This document shows, piece after piece, positions 28,756 through 40,703 of a stretch of DNA of 64,000 nucleotides. The notes under the pieces are model-generated. The model was not told where the DNA came from. It did not search any database and saw only the letters and a program-made list of their open reading frames with translations. Both the position numbers and the translations under genes were made by a program. The stretch spans positions 2,062,501-2,126,500 of the forward strand of contig OU696583.1 of the NCBI GenBank assembly GCA_916048095.2, read 5' to 3'. The stretch is from Sacculina carcini (lineage: Eukaryota > Arthropoda > Thecostraca > Sacculinidae). Position 1 is the first letter of the stretch. Each line of letters begins with the position of its first letter.

Positions 28756-30302
28756 TGCTGAATCAAAATTCTGTCAAGTATCAGTGTATGAGCTGGTCGA
28801 AAGTTCTCCGATTCACAGCAAAACAGCGATTATTGTATATTTTAACATAGAGCCTTGTATTGCATTGTAGAGCCTGATATCGGCTTTAACACATCATCAA
28901 TCAATAATACGTAGTTTGGTGGCAATGTCCTATTGAATCTAAATGAATAGGGATCCAGTTAAATGTCACGCGAACACGCAGGTATAGTATTTGCCCGTAT
29001 ACAGTAATTGCGAGCGTGTTATTCCTGGAATCCTTCGACATTATTCATGTTAATTGGGATAATTATCTTGGCATATTGTTATACATCAGTGCATAATAAA
29101 ATGCTGGTGTCGTTTATTTTTCAGTATTTTAGTGTTTGCTTGACTATGTAACCACGTGCGGTAACAACTATTCATCTATGATGAATTGATGCGACTTGTT
29201 GGGACTTTCTGTGTCAACGCAATAAGGTCGAAAACAGGAGTTGTGGTCTGGAAGCGGGTAGGAAAGTGTGGTTGTCCATGCGTATGGTGATTATTATCAT
29301 TATTATTATTAATTACAAGCAAGTTTAGTGACATGGGAAAGGTGCAAGTACACTGTGTGACCCCATATACCAGAAGCGCCCAAAATATACGATTTTGGTC
29401 AGAAAATTAATATTGGTATTTGTTAATGAAACTGATGTTAGTTAGGAAAATAAAATTGTTGGTAGTTAATTGTTAATAATGTTGAATATATTGTTATTGT
29501 TGAGTTAGATAGTTTCCATGGCGCAGTTCAAGACATGCTAGTTTCAAGACAATAATGTACTTCACGCATAAATTTACCTGACTCAAAGCATGAATTACGT
29601 TATTTCAGCTCGTGTGTGACCATTTTCGTATTTGTATTCTGCTGGCATTCGTTTTTGGTTCGAGCTGTTTAAATAACAAACATATGATATAATACTATAC
29701 AATACTAATCATATGTATATGCACTACGGTTGTTGGCAAGTTTCACTGTTCTCACTATGAGCTGTGTGCTTCACAAACAGTGTGTTATTTGTTCAATGCA
29801 TGTCTGTTATGAAGCGTGTTTAGAATACGCTCGGTGTCTGGTTCAGAATGCATGCATTGTATAATATGCAGTGATGAGCATTGTGCTCGTTGTCATGACA
29901 ACGCATGTCGTCCAATGGATCACAGTCGCGCCTGCATGATCTGCAAACAAATAACAACAACATTGAACAACAATCACATTTTGGTCCACAACCATTTCTA
30001 TCAGCTCTGTGTTTGAGTAATGTTTGCTAGTGTACCTGTGTGTGTGTGTGTCCATTCAATCATATCATAATACGCCAATTCAACTCACACAAAAGTCAGT
30101 CCGACGCCCGGAAAATCCACTATTCCAAACATATTTTAATTGAAACAATATTGCATAGTTTGTTTTACTTAAGCTTCACATCAGGTGATTGCAGACATCG
30201 TCGGCGCATTGGACGTACTGAAGTTACGTTAGGTTAGGTTGAAATCTCCTGGATCGTATCAGTAGAAACATCATTAATTTTTTGGCGCGAAATCGTGTGT
30301 TC
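28756..30302. other. Intergenic DNA between GPX4 and the M28-like gene
   Basis: Apart from a dispersed LINE-tail repeat at about 29285-29385 (starting with (TTA)n, the second copy of the family at 1185), nothing is recognisable. A Cys/His-rich plus-strand frame at 29816-30016 (CIICSDEHCARCHDNACRPM) has no supporting splice sites or homology, and I do not call it. The TTACGTTAGGTTAGGTT segment near 30223 is short. Confidence 0.3.
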
Positions 30303-33300
30303 TCAATGCTGTGCGAATGTATTAGCGGCATTACTTTGTAGCTGAACAATAGTCCGGGTCACCGCATTGACGGTCTGATTGAAGAAGAGCATTCTTTCTC
30401 TGGTGAGAATTTCCCTGGGATGACATGATCGGCTGGATATCTGGCAACCATCGGGCACTGCTCTGAATCGACCTGGCAACACAATCACCGCCATTATCGT
30501 CTCCTTTTCGACCATGTTTCTCTCACCAGCTTGACACTTACGCTACCCGACTGAGCGTTTGGATGTCATTTGAACTTTTTAGCGCTAAGTGGGCAAAGGT
30601 ATTTCAGCATTTTAACAAACCAGCGATTTTTAAATTGCGAAAATTACCATGGTATGGCAATGGCTGATGTGACGTCACCAGTCACTTGCCTGTGTCAGTA
30701 AGCATGATAGCCGGCAACGAACTGACCACGCCGTTAGTCACGCGGTTCCACAGGGAGGCGTGACCCTGAGTGAGCATCTCGTGCAGCGCCTGTGAACGTG
30801 GAGGCTGCTGGTGTAGCACCAATGGCTGCAGGCGACCTGGACCTGCTGGCCAGTTGAGCTGCAGTGCTTGTAGCAGGCTGTCCTCGCTGTGTTCCCGCCC
30901 TACTGCAGCTAGAAAGTCGCCTGAACTACCGACACTTTCGCTAGCTTCGGGAAACGTCTGAAACGTTGAGTTCACATCAAACCGTATACTGTATACTATA
31001 TTCGGAGAGCACTATCAGTGTGTGGGGTATTGCTAATGTTCGGTTGTTTGTTGTTACATGAGTTGGACTATCTTGATTTTCTGATTGTTTCTCTTCGCTC
31101 AGGTCCTATTAGTGTAATTCAAACTTCATAATTATTCATTCTTTATGATTGTCTTGGTTCCACTACTCCGGAGGAGCTCGCAGAACGATCTCAAAATGAT
31201 CTCTTGGAAATGGTAAACATAGTCAGTCGTAATGAATCGCTATATTTAGCAGTTAGTCAAGATGAACTGACAGATATGTGTACAGTTCATCCAATGATAG
31301 TATAAAGATATGGAATGTGCTTACTGTCACACTGTTCCTAATCCCACCCAATGTCCTTTCATGTGTCTTCCTGTACTTTCTTGCTTCATATTCTATTCTC
31401 TTAAATGCCCAATCAATTAAAGCTCAGTTATATTCCCTCAAATTATTAGCCCAGCTTCTCATTCAAATTTTGCCCGGTGCGTTCACTGTGTGTGGTGCAC
31501 GCTCACTTGCTCGAAACCATCAGGGTAGCGCTGGGTGCCGTGTGTTGCGTTGTAGTTGAACACAGAATCGAGCACTATGGCACCACGGAAGCGGATTGAC
31601 GAGTGTAGGTTGAGCAGGCTGTTGAGGTAGCTCTTCACAAACACGTCCATGCCCGAGTCTCCTGCTTTTCCCCACGTCTGCGGTATCGGCACAGCACGGT
31701 TGACAACGGTTTCCGACAATGAACACGTTCAATATGAAATTACATACGTTTAGTTACACTTTGAGTTGGGCTATACAGAAGCTTACACATATATTCACAG
31801 TTACGCAAAATGCCGTCAAGAACCTTCAACTATCAACCGTTATATGTTTGGTGGTTTGAGACATGCTCGTTATGAGGCAGCCCGAATTTCCACCATGTTA
31901 CGAAAATCCATGTGCTGACGATTGGTTGCTGGTAACCTGCCGATTTAGTTCATAACGTAATAAGAGATGGTGTCAGGTCTTTGGAGAGGTGTGCTCAAGG
32001 TATTATGTTGGCTGTGTCATGTGGACTTAGTGAGCAGCTGACATGAGCCGATGTGAGAAGGTCACAGGCGACCAAGACGACGCTATGTTTCATTGTTACT
32101 CCGCGGCTGAGTCGAAGTCGCTGTAGACTACGTGCCACTTCCAGCAGAGCAGCCATTCCAGATCCAGGACGAACTCCTGTGCATATTTCAAGCCGTCATA
32201 CCATCTCATTGGGTTGCGAACAGTTGGTAATGTAATTTGTTGGCATAAATAGCAATTCAAATATCACACACAGATAATGCTGGGCTGTTGGAAGCTCAAA
32301 AGTTGTTTAGCCCACATAGAGTTAAACACTAATAATGTCATCACTAGGGCTGTCAAACGTTAATAAAGTTACTTTTTCACCTAAAGGTCACTTTTTCATA
32401 AGCTACCTAGAACTGCATATAAAAGTTGTGTACGATAATTATTAAAAAAGTTATTAGGTTACCAATAGTTACTTTTTCATCGTTAGGTTACTTTTTTTGC
32501 TTTTAAGGTTACTTTTTATCGTCAGGTTAGCTTTTGGTATTTTTCTTGTTATTAGGTAAGTTAACCACGAAGTTCGGTGACTTTTTGCAGATAAGAGGCA
32601 CAAAACGGTATATATGAGGATAAAATAGGAAAAGAGATGGATTATTAGGTCTGAAGATCAAGAAATGTCAAAGTTTCTGCTGTAAGGATTTAGCAGTTGG
32701 TATTCATCTTAATATCTGTGCTACTCGATATATATAAGTTTTTGGGTACGCAGGATAGTATAATTCCATTTTAGAAAATGTCCACGAACTGGAGGGTGTC
32801 GTGAGATGTTTGGAGCGTGGTATAGTACGATGTGTGAGCTCTCTATACCAGATACTGCACTGTAGTACTTGACAGTACGCATTTACTTTAACAGAAATTA
32901 GCACGTGATTTTTAGGGCGTGAGAGAGCGCCATTTTCCCACATTTGACATTTATAAGACTGTGAGCACAGGGTGCTACATATGGGAGGACGGGGGACATT
33001 CACACATGCAATGTTTACGCTCACACAAATATACAAGCTGTAGTACGTGCTATTTGATAAAAAGCTCCATTGGAACATTATTGCCACCATTATTACAAAT
33101 ATTTACATTTGCAATTAGTGTATTTCGCATTTGTATTAGCCTTCCACATGAAATTATATTTTGATGGTTATGCTCCTTTTTTCGAAGTTAGCAAAATTAT
33201 GGTAAGTCACTTATGGTGGTTTGATGTAAAATTGTGTCAGATCGGAGAGAGGATGGAAAAATAGTACCAACTCGGAAATAGGATAGAAAAGAAGGACTGG

Positions 33301-35578
33301 TGTATTTTCGTCCTTCAGAACTGCAAACAGAAATTGACCTTTTTTGAAGGAGATTATTTTTAGGTTACTTTTTTATTGGTTATTAGGTTACTTAATATGT
33401 TCACAAACAAACCGTGTATTTCATATAGCGCACTAATCAGCAAAGGCGTGATAAACATGTGATAAAGCGATACAAAAGTGATAATAACATTAAAACTAAG
33501 GTTATTTTTAGGTTACTTTTTTAGGTTACTTTTTCTCGAAAATAAAGTTACTTATTTCTGATTTTTAGGTTAAGTTTTTGATAGCCCTAGTCATCACAAA
33601 CAAACCACACTACACACAAACACAAGACGTAAACGCAATGAAAAATAGCGCTCATCATAAGCAACGACAGCACGGAAGCAACAATATAGCATTGCATTGC
33701 GTTTATGCAACACAACAATGTAATTGTATTATATCCACAATTTATCAATGTTTAATATATCATCGACATTTAAACAGGTTTTTTTCTGAGATAGTACTTA
33801 GAAACTACATTTTTGAATGCGTATACTGATTTACTCTTTCTAGTTTTTTCGGGTAGTTCGTTCCATTTGTTTACAGCATCGTGAAAAACATACAATGCAA
33901 TTAAACATACAATTCATTATCCTCGTTGCCTCGTTCCTTATTCCTACACCGTTTCATTTCAAATTATATTGCTGTTCCTCGCTGTCGCTTGATGATCTAC
34001 GTAATGTGAATTGCGGTCGTGGTATTAGCAGAGCCGTTGCGAGGACTTATGAGCCCCTCCCCGAAGGCAACAGTTGGGGCCCCTCCCGAAGGCAACACTT
34101 GGGGCCCCCATTATAAATAAACCATCAAATAATGAATATATTTATTATACATAACCACATAATACAAGCTCAGGTGAAAACATCTGAGCAAAAAGGTAAA
34201 GGCTATGCATAATAAATATGATAAATTTTAATGTCATGCGTGAAGCAACGGGGCCCCTCAACACTCGCCCCCCCCCCCCGGCAGGGGGGTACGGGGGGCG
34301 GTTGCTACCTCTCTGGGTATTAGTAGCGACCTTCAATTTCTCCTTGTTCTTCTTCCACGACTATCTAGGCCAGGGGTTCTTAATCGGAGGTGCTTTAGTT
34401 TCCTAGGGGGTGCGAGGGTTCCTGTAATTTTTTATAAAGAAATTACACGTCTAACCCATGCATTCTATTTTTACTGAAAACGTAGTTTTGCTTAATCCTC
34501 TTAAAGGAGTTGTATGAAGGAATATTGAATAAAATAGTTTTCTTATTACCTTGTTTGTATTTTTATATTTTCGTATACCCATCATGAAACCAGGGGGTGC
34601 GATAACTGACTGAGGGTATAATGGGGGTGCGATAACTGGCTGCTGATTTGAAAGGGGTGCGAACACTGAGAAAGGTCAAGAACCACTGCACATCGTACGA
34701 CTATGTGTTCATTGATCGTGTGGCCATTCAATCGGTGAAGAGTACTCACGACGTTTTAATAGTCGCATACGTTACATATGGTGGTCTTTTTGAGTGCCGA
34801 GCTAGGAGGTCACACACGCTTTTCATGCACGAAAAGCGCTCCAACAGTAAATACAGACTTGTTTCGCTGAACTCACCCAAATTGGTAACGTCGGAGTCGT
34901 AGTGTGCGGCAAGCACTAGGATTTCATCTTGATGTCGTGTGTTCCAATGCAGCCCGGGCATCAGCGATATCAGGTTTACTCCACCCACCTGCAACATACA
35001 CCAAACTCCACGCCAATTCACCCTGAAGCTATATATCCTTTGTTTTATTATTTGATAATAGTCTGTGTGTTAACTGTTCATCCCAGTGACTCGCTTCGGC
35101 TTAATAATCCAGGCACTTCTGTACGTACATACCAATCGGTGTCAGTCACCAACAAGTCGCAGTGTTGGGGACTTGGGGAAGACAGCACAACTCGCAGTAT
35201 TCGGAACATGCATTGTGCCATGACCTCACTATTTTAACTAATAACAATTTCATCATGGTGTGAATGAGGAGATTGCGTGTGTGTGTATGTGTGTTTATCT
35301 ACCAATTGTCCGATATCCCTGTCAAAGAGGACTGTGGTGCGAAACTGTTGTCTGGTGACGTTGAGACCGAGGGCCGTCATGTAACTGTCAGTGAAGTTAC
35401 GAGCCGCCAGCCAGTAAGTCCTGCCTATTTGAGGATGTCGCAGTGGGAAGAAGACGGAGCTGAGCAAACGGCGTGACAATGAACGATTCTCCGTCTGACT
35501 GCTCACCAGCACGATCACGCTGCAGCAGCATACTGCAACTGCAACACCAACAAATACCGCCGCATCAACTTCGTACAT
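30303..35578 (-). CDS. M28-family metallopeptidase-like membrane protein with degenerate active site, six exons
   Basis: Exons 35578-35303, 34988-34877, 32176-32043, 31677-31507, 30957-30690 and 30472-30303 (stop) join in frame to 376 residues. Residues 3-27 (EVDAAVFVGVAVAVCCCSVI) form a signal anchor. The M28 fold is recognisable from VLVLAAHYDSD-type zinc motif (AAHYDSD), GSGMAALLEVARSL, HSVVLVACDL, FRGAIVLDSVFNY and SLPAIMLTDT. Several catalytic features are altered. The usual ADDN before GSG reads GVRP, the usual EE after the D-L block reads LLTS, and the final FRNxxxH is FRAVPDG. It may bind metal poorly or act as a pseudoenzyme. The donor of exon 30957-30690 must be GC (ACAG|GCAAGT). 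The 32043 donor (GTCAGC) is the least certain junction. The start codon directly follows a LINE tail, so a 5' exon could be missing. Confidence 0.75.
32345..33589. mobile_element. hAT-type element with perfect 8-bp target duplication
   Basis: The termini TAGGGCTGTCAAA and TTTGATAGCCCTA are inverted, and the flanks carry identical GTCATCAC (32337-32344 and 33590-33597). Both subterminal zones are full of short AGGTTACTTTTT repeats: about seven in 32395-32540 and about six in 33355-33560. Such repeats are likely transposase binding sites. No transposase frame remains. It lies in intron 2 of the M28-like gene. Confidence 0.82.
34029..34315 (-). mobile_element. hAT MITE, CAGAGCCG family, copy 1
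   Basis: The ends are CAGAGCCGTTGCGAGGACT and GCGGTTGCTACCTCTCTG, with perfect 8-bp flanking duplications GGTATTAG (34021-34028 and 34316-34323). The same family occurs at 43970-44279 and 50695-50948, each with its own 8-bp duplication. The interior has runs of C/G and a conserved GCTCAGGTGAAAACATCTGA segment. It lies in intron 2 of the M28-like gene. Confidence 0.88.
34371..34688. mobile_element. hAT-like MITE, CAGTGGTTCTCAA family
   Basis: It begins CAGGGGTTCTTAATCGGAGG and ends AAAGGTCAAGAACCACTG, with repeated GGGGGTGCGATAACTG in the right half. Related termini appear at about 626, 36135-36422, 42299 and 45400, so this is a family in the window. I could not find a clean target duplication for this copy. 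Confidence 0.65.
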
Positions 35579-35640
35579 CAACAACAACAACATGTATTTG
35601 ATATAGCGCACTTTCGAGGGCAAAGGCGCCAGCAGGAGCA
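35579..35640 (-). repeat. LINE 3' tail directly upstream of the M28-like start codon
   Basis: On the minus strand the sequence reads AAAGTGCGCTATATCAAATA, then CATG and (TTG)n, and the last TTG touches the ATG at 35578-35576. This is the GCGC-hairpin plus microsatellite tail of the window's LINE family. The upstream part of the insertion continues to at least 35640. Confidence 0.65.
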
Positions 35641-36134
35641 GAGTAATAAAAGTGTAGACACAGAGCGGTATGGGGACAAAAATATGGAGCACAAATCGAC
35701 AGAAAGTACATGGGTGCTTGCAAAATTGAACACATACATACACACAAACACATGCACACGAACACATACATACACATACACATGCATACACATATACATA
35801 TATGAATCATGTAATGTAATAGAGAATATAATGAGAATAGAGAATAAAAAGCATAGATCATACATCAGCTACTTGAATGTAATGACATGGTTATTTTTGT
35901 CAGTATAACTTCGGGTGTTCGTGTTGATGCTGTATGAGGCTGAATGTGTGTTGTATGGATGTTATCATTGAGGATGAGGTGATTAATAGCTGTAGGTTAC
36001 CGCTTCATTCAACTTGTTGATTTATTATTGCAGTGCGATGTGAGGTGTATGCCGCTGTGTTCAAGTGCTTGTTCATCTCAATATCCACCGCTGACAGGCG
36101 CAAATCGAGCAAGGCCTTCAGCCTCATCTTCCAA

Positions 36135-36422
36135 GTGGTTCTTAACCGGGGGTGAGAGACTGGTTCCCGAGGAGTCCTCGGGAACCCCGGTTCATGTGAG
36201 AAATGCAAGACAATATATAGTTACCTATGCATCATACTTTTTCCCGGCTAAAAAACTTCAAGGAACTTTAGGTTGTATGAAAGAATATTGAATAAAAGCT
36301 TTGTTATTTCGTCGTTTGTATTTTCATATTTTTAAATAGCTCTTGAGAATCCAGGAATGCAAGAATTGACTGCTGATCTGAAAAGGTGCGCACACTAAAA
36401 AAGGTCAACAAAAAGGCCACTG
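36135..36422. repeat. hAT-like MITE relative, CAGTGGTTCTCAA family
   Basis: It starts AGTGGTTCTTAACCGGGGGT and ends AAAAGGCCACTG. A GGAATATTGAATAAAA-like segment and a TTTGTATTTTCATATTT segment are shared with the copy at 34371-34688. It is decayed, with no coding content. Confidence 0.55.
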
Positions 36423-36673
36423 TTCTAAGCGTTTAGCGACTATTGTAATAGCGCTCTATTTGTTCGTGTTTTCTAGACACACTGCCTGGCGGTAAACACT
36501 TCAGGCCCGGGCTGAGTTTTGTAGACCCCCCTCCATCCGGCCCTGACAGTTGAGTTTACACGAGTTTACAATGACAATCACGAATACGCTTGTCATTACG
36601 AGTCTCGTACCAACCGAAAATAAGTGAATCTACCATTGCAGACCATGTGTCCATGTGTCTGTACCTGATTACT

Positions 36674-38035
36674 AGGGTGACATTTTGTTGCAAATGCAAC
36701 TTTTTCATCATATCCTCTGTTCATCCTGAGAAGCCCGAAAATCTATATTTTATTGATCTGAGGAATGTATTAAAGAAGTTATAAATGCAACTTTTGCAGC
36801 TTGTTGTTTTTAGCGTAAATTTTTCATTTTTAAGAGCAACTATTTGGATTTAGGACAATTCTTGAACTTTTAGAACAATTATTCCACACCATCAGGACAA
36901 ATTTCCAGTTGTAAAGTTGTACAATACAGCATGTTCGTATATTGTCTACATAAACTCGATAAGCATGTATCTGGAAGGCGGGTGAACATTGTGTCCGTGT
37001 GTGGTGCTAGATATCCTGTGTGTGCATGACACCACATATTGACACATATGTAGACACAATACAAGCATAGACAATTAAGAAATGGAACATTTAAGAAAAT
37101 TAGCACTGAGTGAGTGTCAAATGATATTGTGTATTTAAATGTCACAACCAGGCATCAATGCGACAAACTCGACAGACTAGACAAGCATGTGAAACACACA
37201 TTCTTAACGCAACCGCGAATGTTCAAAATGCATTAAGTAGAAACAAAAACGTGAAAATCCCAAAGTGTATTGTTAAGGAGTGATTTCATTGTTAAAATTT
37301 TATCAACTTATTATTTAAAATTGGTGATGTTTTAGCAAAACATTGAGCTCATCTTATTAGCGCAACTATTTGCGATTTTAGCGCATCCAAATGTCTCCCT
37401 TGTCGTCAGTGAGGTGTCAGTTGAAGCCATCGGCGTAGATTTGTGTCGAGGCTCGGGGGGGATGACAGCCATCATGCATTAGTGTTCAAAGTTGACTCAG
37501 TTGGCCAATTGCGTGGTACCCTCAACTTTTTTCAGCCTATTCAATTACAACACACATACCTCAATGAAAAGTGTATTGCGTAATATAATTCTTCACATAT
37601 TAATAATTTCTTGCATTTTGGCCTATTCTCATTTGCCTTCTATGCTGATTTTGATGATAATATACCCAATGAACTGAACTCAGCAGAATTCTCGGGGGGT
37701 ATAATTGCATATTCATACCCCCCAGCCAATTTGTCGGGGGGTATATATACCCCACATACCCCCCAGGATTTACGCCCATGGTTGAAGCTCATAAATCCTA
37801 GCACAACCTCGAATGCTCAAAGGGTTAGAGGCCTAAGTGACAGCTGCTACACGGTAAGAAGCCAAATGTATTGTAGTAGTAGTTATGGAATGTAAAAAGT
37901 ATGATTTTCAAAATGAAATAATTTTCACTACATTTTTACGGGTTTTAGAGAAATTTCTGCATAATTTTAAGTGCAACTTTTATAATTTTTTAGCGCAACT
38001 TTTCTTGGTTTTTAGCGCACCAAAAGGTCACCCTA
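36674..38035. mobile_element. Composite non-autonomous DNA element with TAGGGTGACATTTTG termini
   Basis: The left end TAGGGTGACATTTTGTTGC and the right end (reverse complement TAGGGTGACCTTTTGGTGC) form inverted termini. Both subterminal zones carry repeats around AGCGCAACT and TTTTAGCGCA. A left-end-only copy occurs at 59024-59240. Nested inside are the dispersed repeat (37486-37780), a SINE-A tail (37803-37866) and a segment at 36935-37040 that recurs at 62835-62950. The class is not certain; a TA duplication is possible. Confidence 0.5.
37486..37866. repeat. Dispersed repeat copy 2 followed by a SINE-A tail
   Basis: 37486-37780 matches 5010-5280. 37803-37866 matches the SINE-A tail (AGGCCTAAGTGACAGCTGCT). 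Both lie inside the composite element at 36674-38035. Confidence 0.6.
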
Positions 38036-38585
38036 CTGATGGCGCGTGTGTTTTCAAGGTGCATTCAATATCATAGAGGCATGAACGTGTAGTGCAGGTT
38101 GACACACAGTCACAGTCAGAGATGAGAACAGAACAAGAGAAAGAGCCGGTGAGACCCAACTGTTTGCATTCAACTCAAATGTCGACAAAAATGACGCACC
38201 GGCACGTGCACGAGCTCACGCGCATACAAACAAACAAATGCATGTGTGTTCTCCTTTGTATTCAGTTGCCATTCATTTGATCAGACACGGTTTGTGCGAG
38301 TGCGTGGGTATTTTGCTCTCATTCTGTTTTTCTGGTTCAGTATATCGGCGCTACTCTCGCTATGCCGCCGCACAAGAGCGCACCACTCAAAACCTACGCT
38401 CGTCACGTGTGCCATTGTCACTGAGAATGCTTGTGTCACTGTGTTACATGATGTATGTGCGTGCTTGTGTATGTGTGTGTGTGTGTGTTTGTGCATGTGT
38501 ACTTGTGTGTATTTCGTGTATTACTTGTGTGTATTTCGTGTATTACTTGTGTGTATACTTGTGTGTATTTACTTGTGTGTATTTT

Positions 38586-38650
38586 TTCGCGCTTGTGTTT
38601 TACCGGCGCTATAGCAAATACACGTTGTTGTTGTTGTTGTTGTTGTTGTA
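38586..38650 (+). repeat. LINE 3' tail with (TTG)n end
   Basis: CGCGCTTGTGTTTTACCGGC, then GCTATAGCAAATACACG and seven TTG units, matching the tail structure of the intact LINE at 57718-57778. A GT-rich stretch precedes it. Confidence 0.65.
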
Positions 38651-38846
38651 TTGTGTACAGGAAGCGAAAGGTTATACGTAGGTGCTGTCGGAGAAATAAT
38701 TAAATGCTAGATTATTAATGATATCACCGACATTGAAGCAACAGTATCAATGGTCTACATCGTTACGGGTGACAAACAGTGTATAATGGCTGAATTATTG
38801 CCGTGTCAGTTAACAAACAAAATGCCAGTTTGTTTTCCATCTAACA

Positions 38847-39526
38847 CAGGGATCGGCAAACTACATTTAACAGACGGCCCATTACACTTGTTGTTTGCTT
38901 GAAAAATGTATGCACGTTTATTGTTTGATAACTGTTAAGTAAATCAACATGCCAGTTATTTTTGGTTTTTGTTCATTGCAATAAACTCATAAATGATTAA
39001 TATGAAATGCCAAGCTCAATTTTTTGTCTCAATTGGCAAAGCTTCAGTTATGGCGTTCAAGTGATTATGATTGAACAGAATGGCAATTTTATTGCCGATT
39101 CTTAATGGCAAATTGATTTGAATGAAATGGTGAAGAACAAAGAAACAATTCTGAGTGACATGACGTCTATGAAAAAATGAACAACATGCCTATTCAACAC
39201 CATTCTCTTAAAATATATGTAAATATCAAAGCCCAATGTTGACTCAATTGCCTGGTGGAGATTGCCGATCTTCTTATGATCTCATAAGAATGTTTTATGT
39301 TTTCATATGTTTTTCGTTTTCTTCTTTTATTTTATTTGTTCTTGCTTTTTTCAAGGGATATAAGCCTTCATGGCTTCCCCCGACACATAAAAATATGTTG
39401 TTTGGTTATATTATATTTTACTGTGTCGTTTCGAAATACAAATACGAATACAAAAATGATTATGCGGCCCGCGATCGTGTTTTTTCAACTATCCGGCCGT
39501 TAGCAGAAAACGTTTGCCAACCCCTG
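38847..39526. mobile_element. hAT-type element with CAGGGATCGGCAAAC termini
   Basis: It begins CAGGGATCGGCAAACT and ends GTTTGCCAACCCCTG, inverted with few mismatches. Flanks ATCTAACA (38839-38846) and ATCTAATA (39527-39534) form an 8-bp duplication with one change. At 680 bp it lacks a transposase. The terminal consensus resembles widely distributed hAT MITEs. Confidence 0.82.
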
Positions 39527-39534
39527 ATCTAATA

Positions 39535-40408
39535 TGATGCTGTTTTCCAATGATAACCGTTTCTCCGACCGACATTGTTATTGGATTGACATAAACTCCA
39601 GTGCCACAATGAGGAAATACAAACAACATTCAGGAAAATGGCGTAAGTTCACTAGATTTTTTTGTGCAAGGAGATTTTTCGATCGTTCACACCGGTTCAT
39701 CAACTCAAACACGCACACAAACACTCACAAACACACACATACTCAATGTCGCTGCACGCGCACAAAAAACACAATCACTGATCGCCGTCACGCAATTGTT
39801 GCATTACTGGTGGCAACGGCCATATGCAACGATTCCTCCTTGCCCGTCAATGTCAAACAACACTGACTAAATTACGCCAAACACGCACATCACACGAACT
39901 GGAATCTTTTTGCATATTGACAACTGCTACTGCAAATTGGTTCATTAATAGCCGAATAATTGACAATAATTGGCAAGGGTTTGTTAATGGCTTCATTCTT
40001 AAATGGCAAGGGTTTGTTAATGGTTTCATTCATAAATGGCTTGGCTTGGTTCGAAAAGGCGAGAACTTCACTGTGCTGGTCCCTTCACAAAAACTAACCG
40101 TATTCTGTTGATGCGTGTCGATGTAGGAGCAAATTATTTGATCGTGCTTCTTGTTCTACCAACTCAAACATGACCCATGTTGTAGCGTGAGTCATAAGCC
40201 ATTGATTTTCTAGATATGGAAAAATACTCGGCGTCTAAATTGCAAATGATCCCCGTGTTAAAAGTTCATAACTGCCGTACCTCGTTAACAGAGCTCCACT
40301 TGTCTCTAGAGCAGTTTCTCTCTGATTCCCCACTTGCTAATGAGCCAACTGCTCATTGTTTACAATAGTGCTGATAAATTCAGGAAGCCAAGAATAGTGC
40401 TGAGGAAG
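39535..40408. other. Unannotated stretch
   Basis: I found no gene. Short internal direct repeats of TGGCAAGGGTTTGTTAATGG occur near 39971-40026. Plus-strand frames here lack recognisable domains. Confidence 0.3.
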
Positions 40409-40703
40409 CATTGGCGGCACTAGGAATTTTCCGATGGGGGGCTGAGTACAAAGTTATGGGTGCTTGGCCAAACATTAAGAGCTACACTCGAACGCTGACT
40501 ACATAATATTATAATCAATTATAATTAATTAAATAAGTATGACTAATATTATATTAACCACTCATCATTTACAGTGGTAGGAAAGCTTCATTTATAGTGG
40601 TAAGAATTGATTTATATCCATTATTATAATTTTTGGGGGCGCTTAGGGGGAGTTTACATGTTTTTTTTGGGGGGGGGCTGAAGCCCCCTTGGCGCTGCCA
40701 CTG
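40409..40703. mobile_element. hAT MITE, CAGTGGCGGCGCC family, copy 1
   Basis: The ends CATTGGCGGCACTAGG and CCTTGGCGCTGCCACTG are inverted. Flanks TGAGGAAG (40401-40408) and TCAGGAAG (40704-40711) match at seven of eight bases. Related copies lie at 42545-42834 and 47050-47296, with a partial copy at about 9095-9199. Confidence 0.8.

Noticed and set aside
29816..30016. Cys/His-rich small ORF
   Set aside because: No homology, splice support or upstream signal; probably chance.
35234..35865. Cys/Val and Tyr/Cys-rich minus-strand frames upstream of the M28-like start
   Set aside because: They cover the LINE tail and (CATA)n microsatellite; only the part from 35578 downward has protein character.
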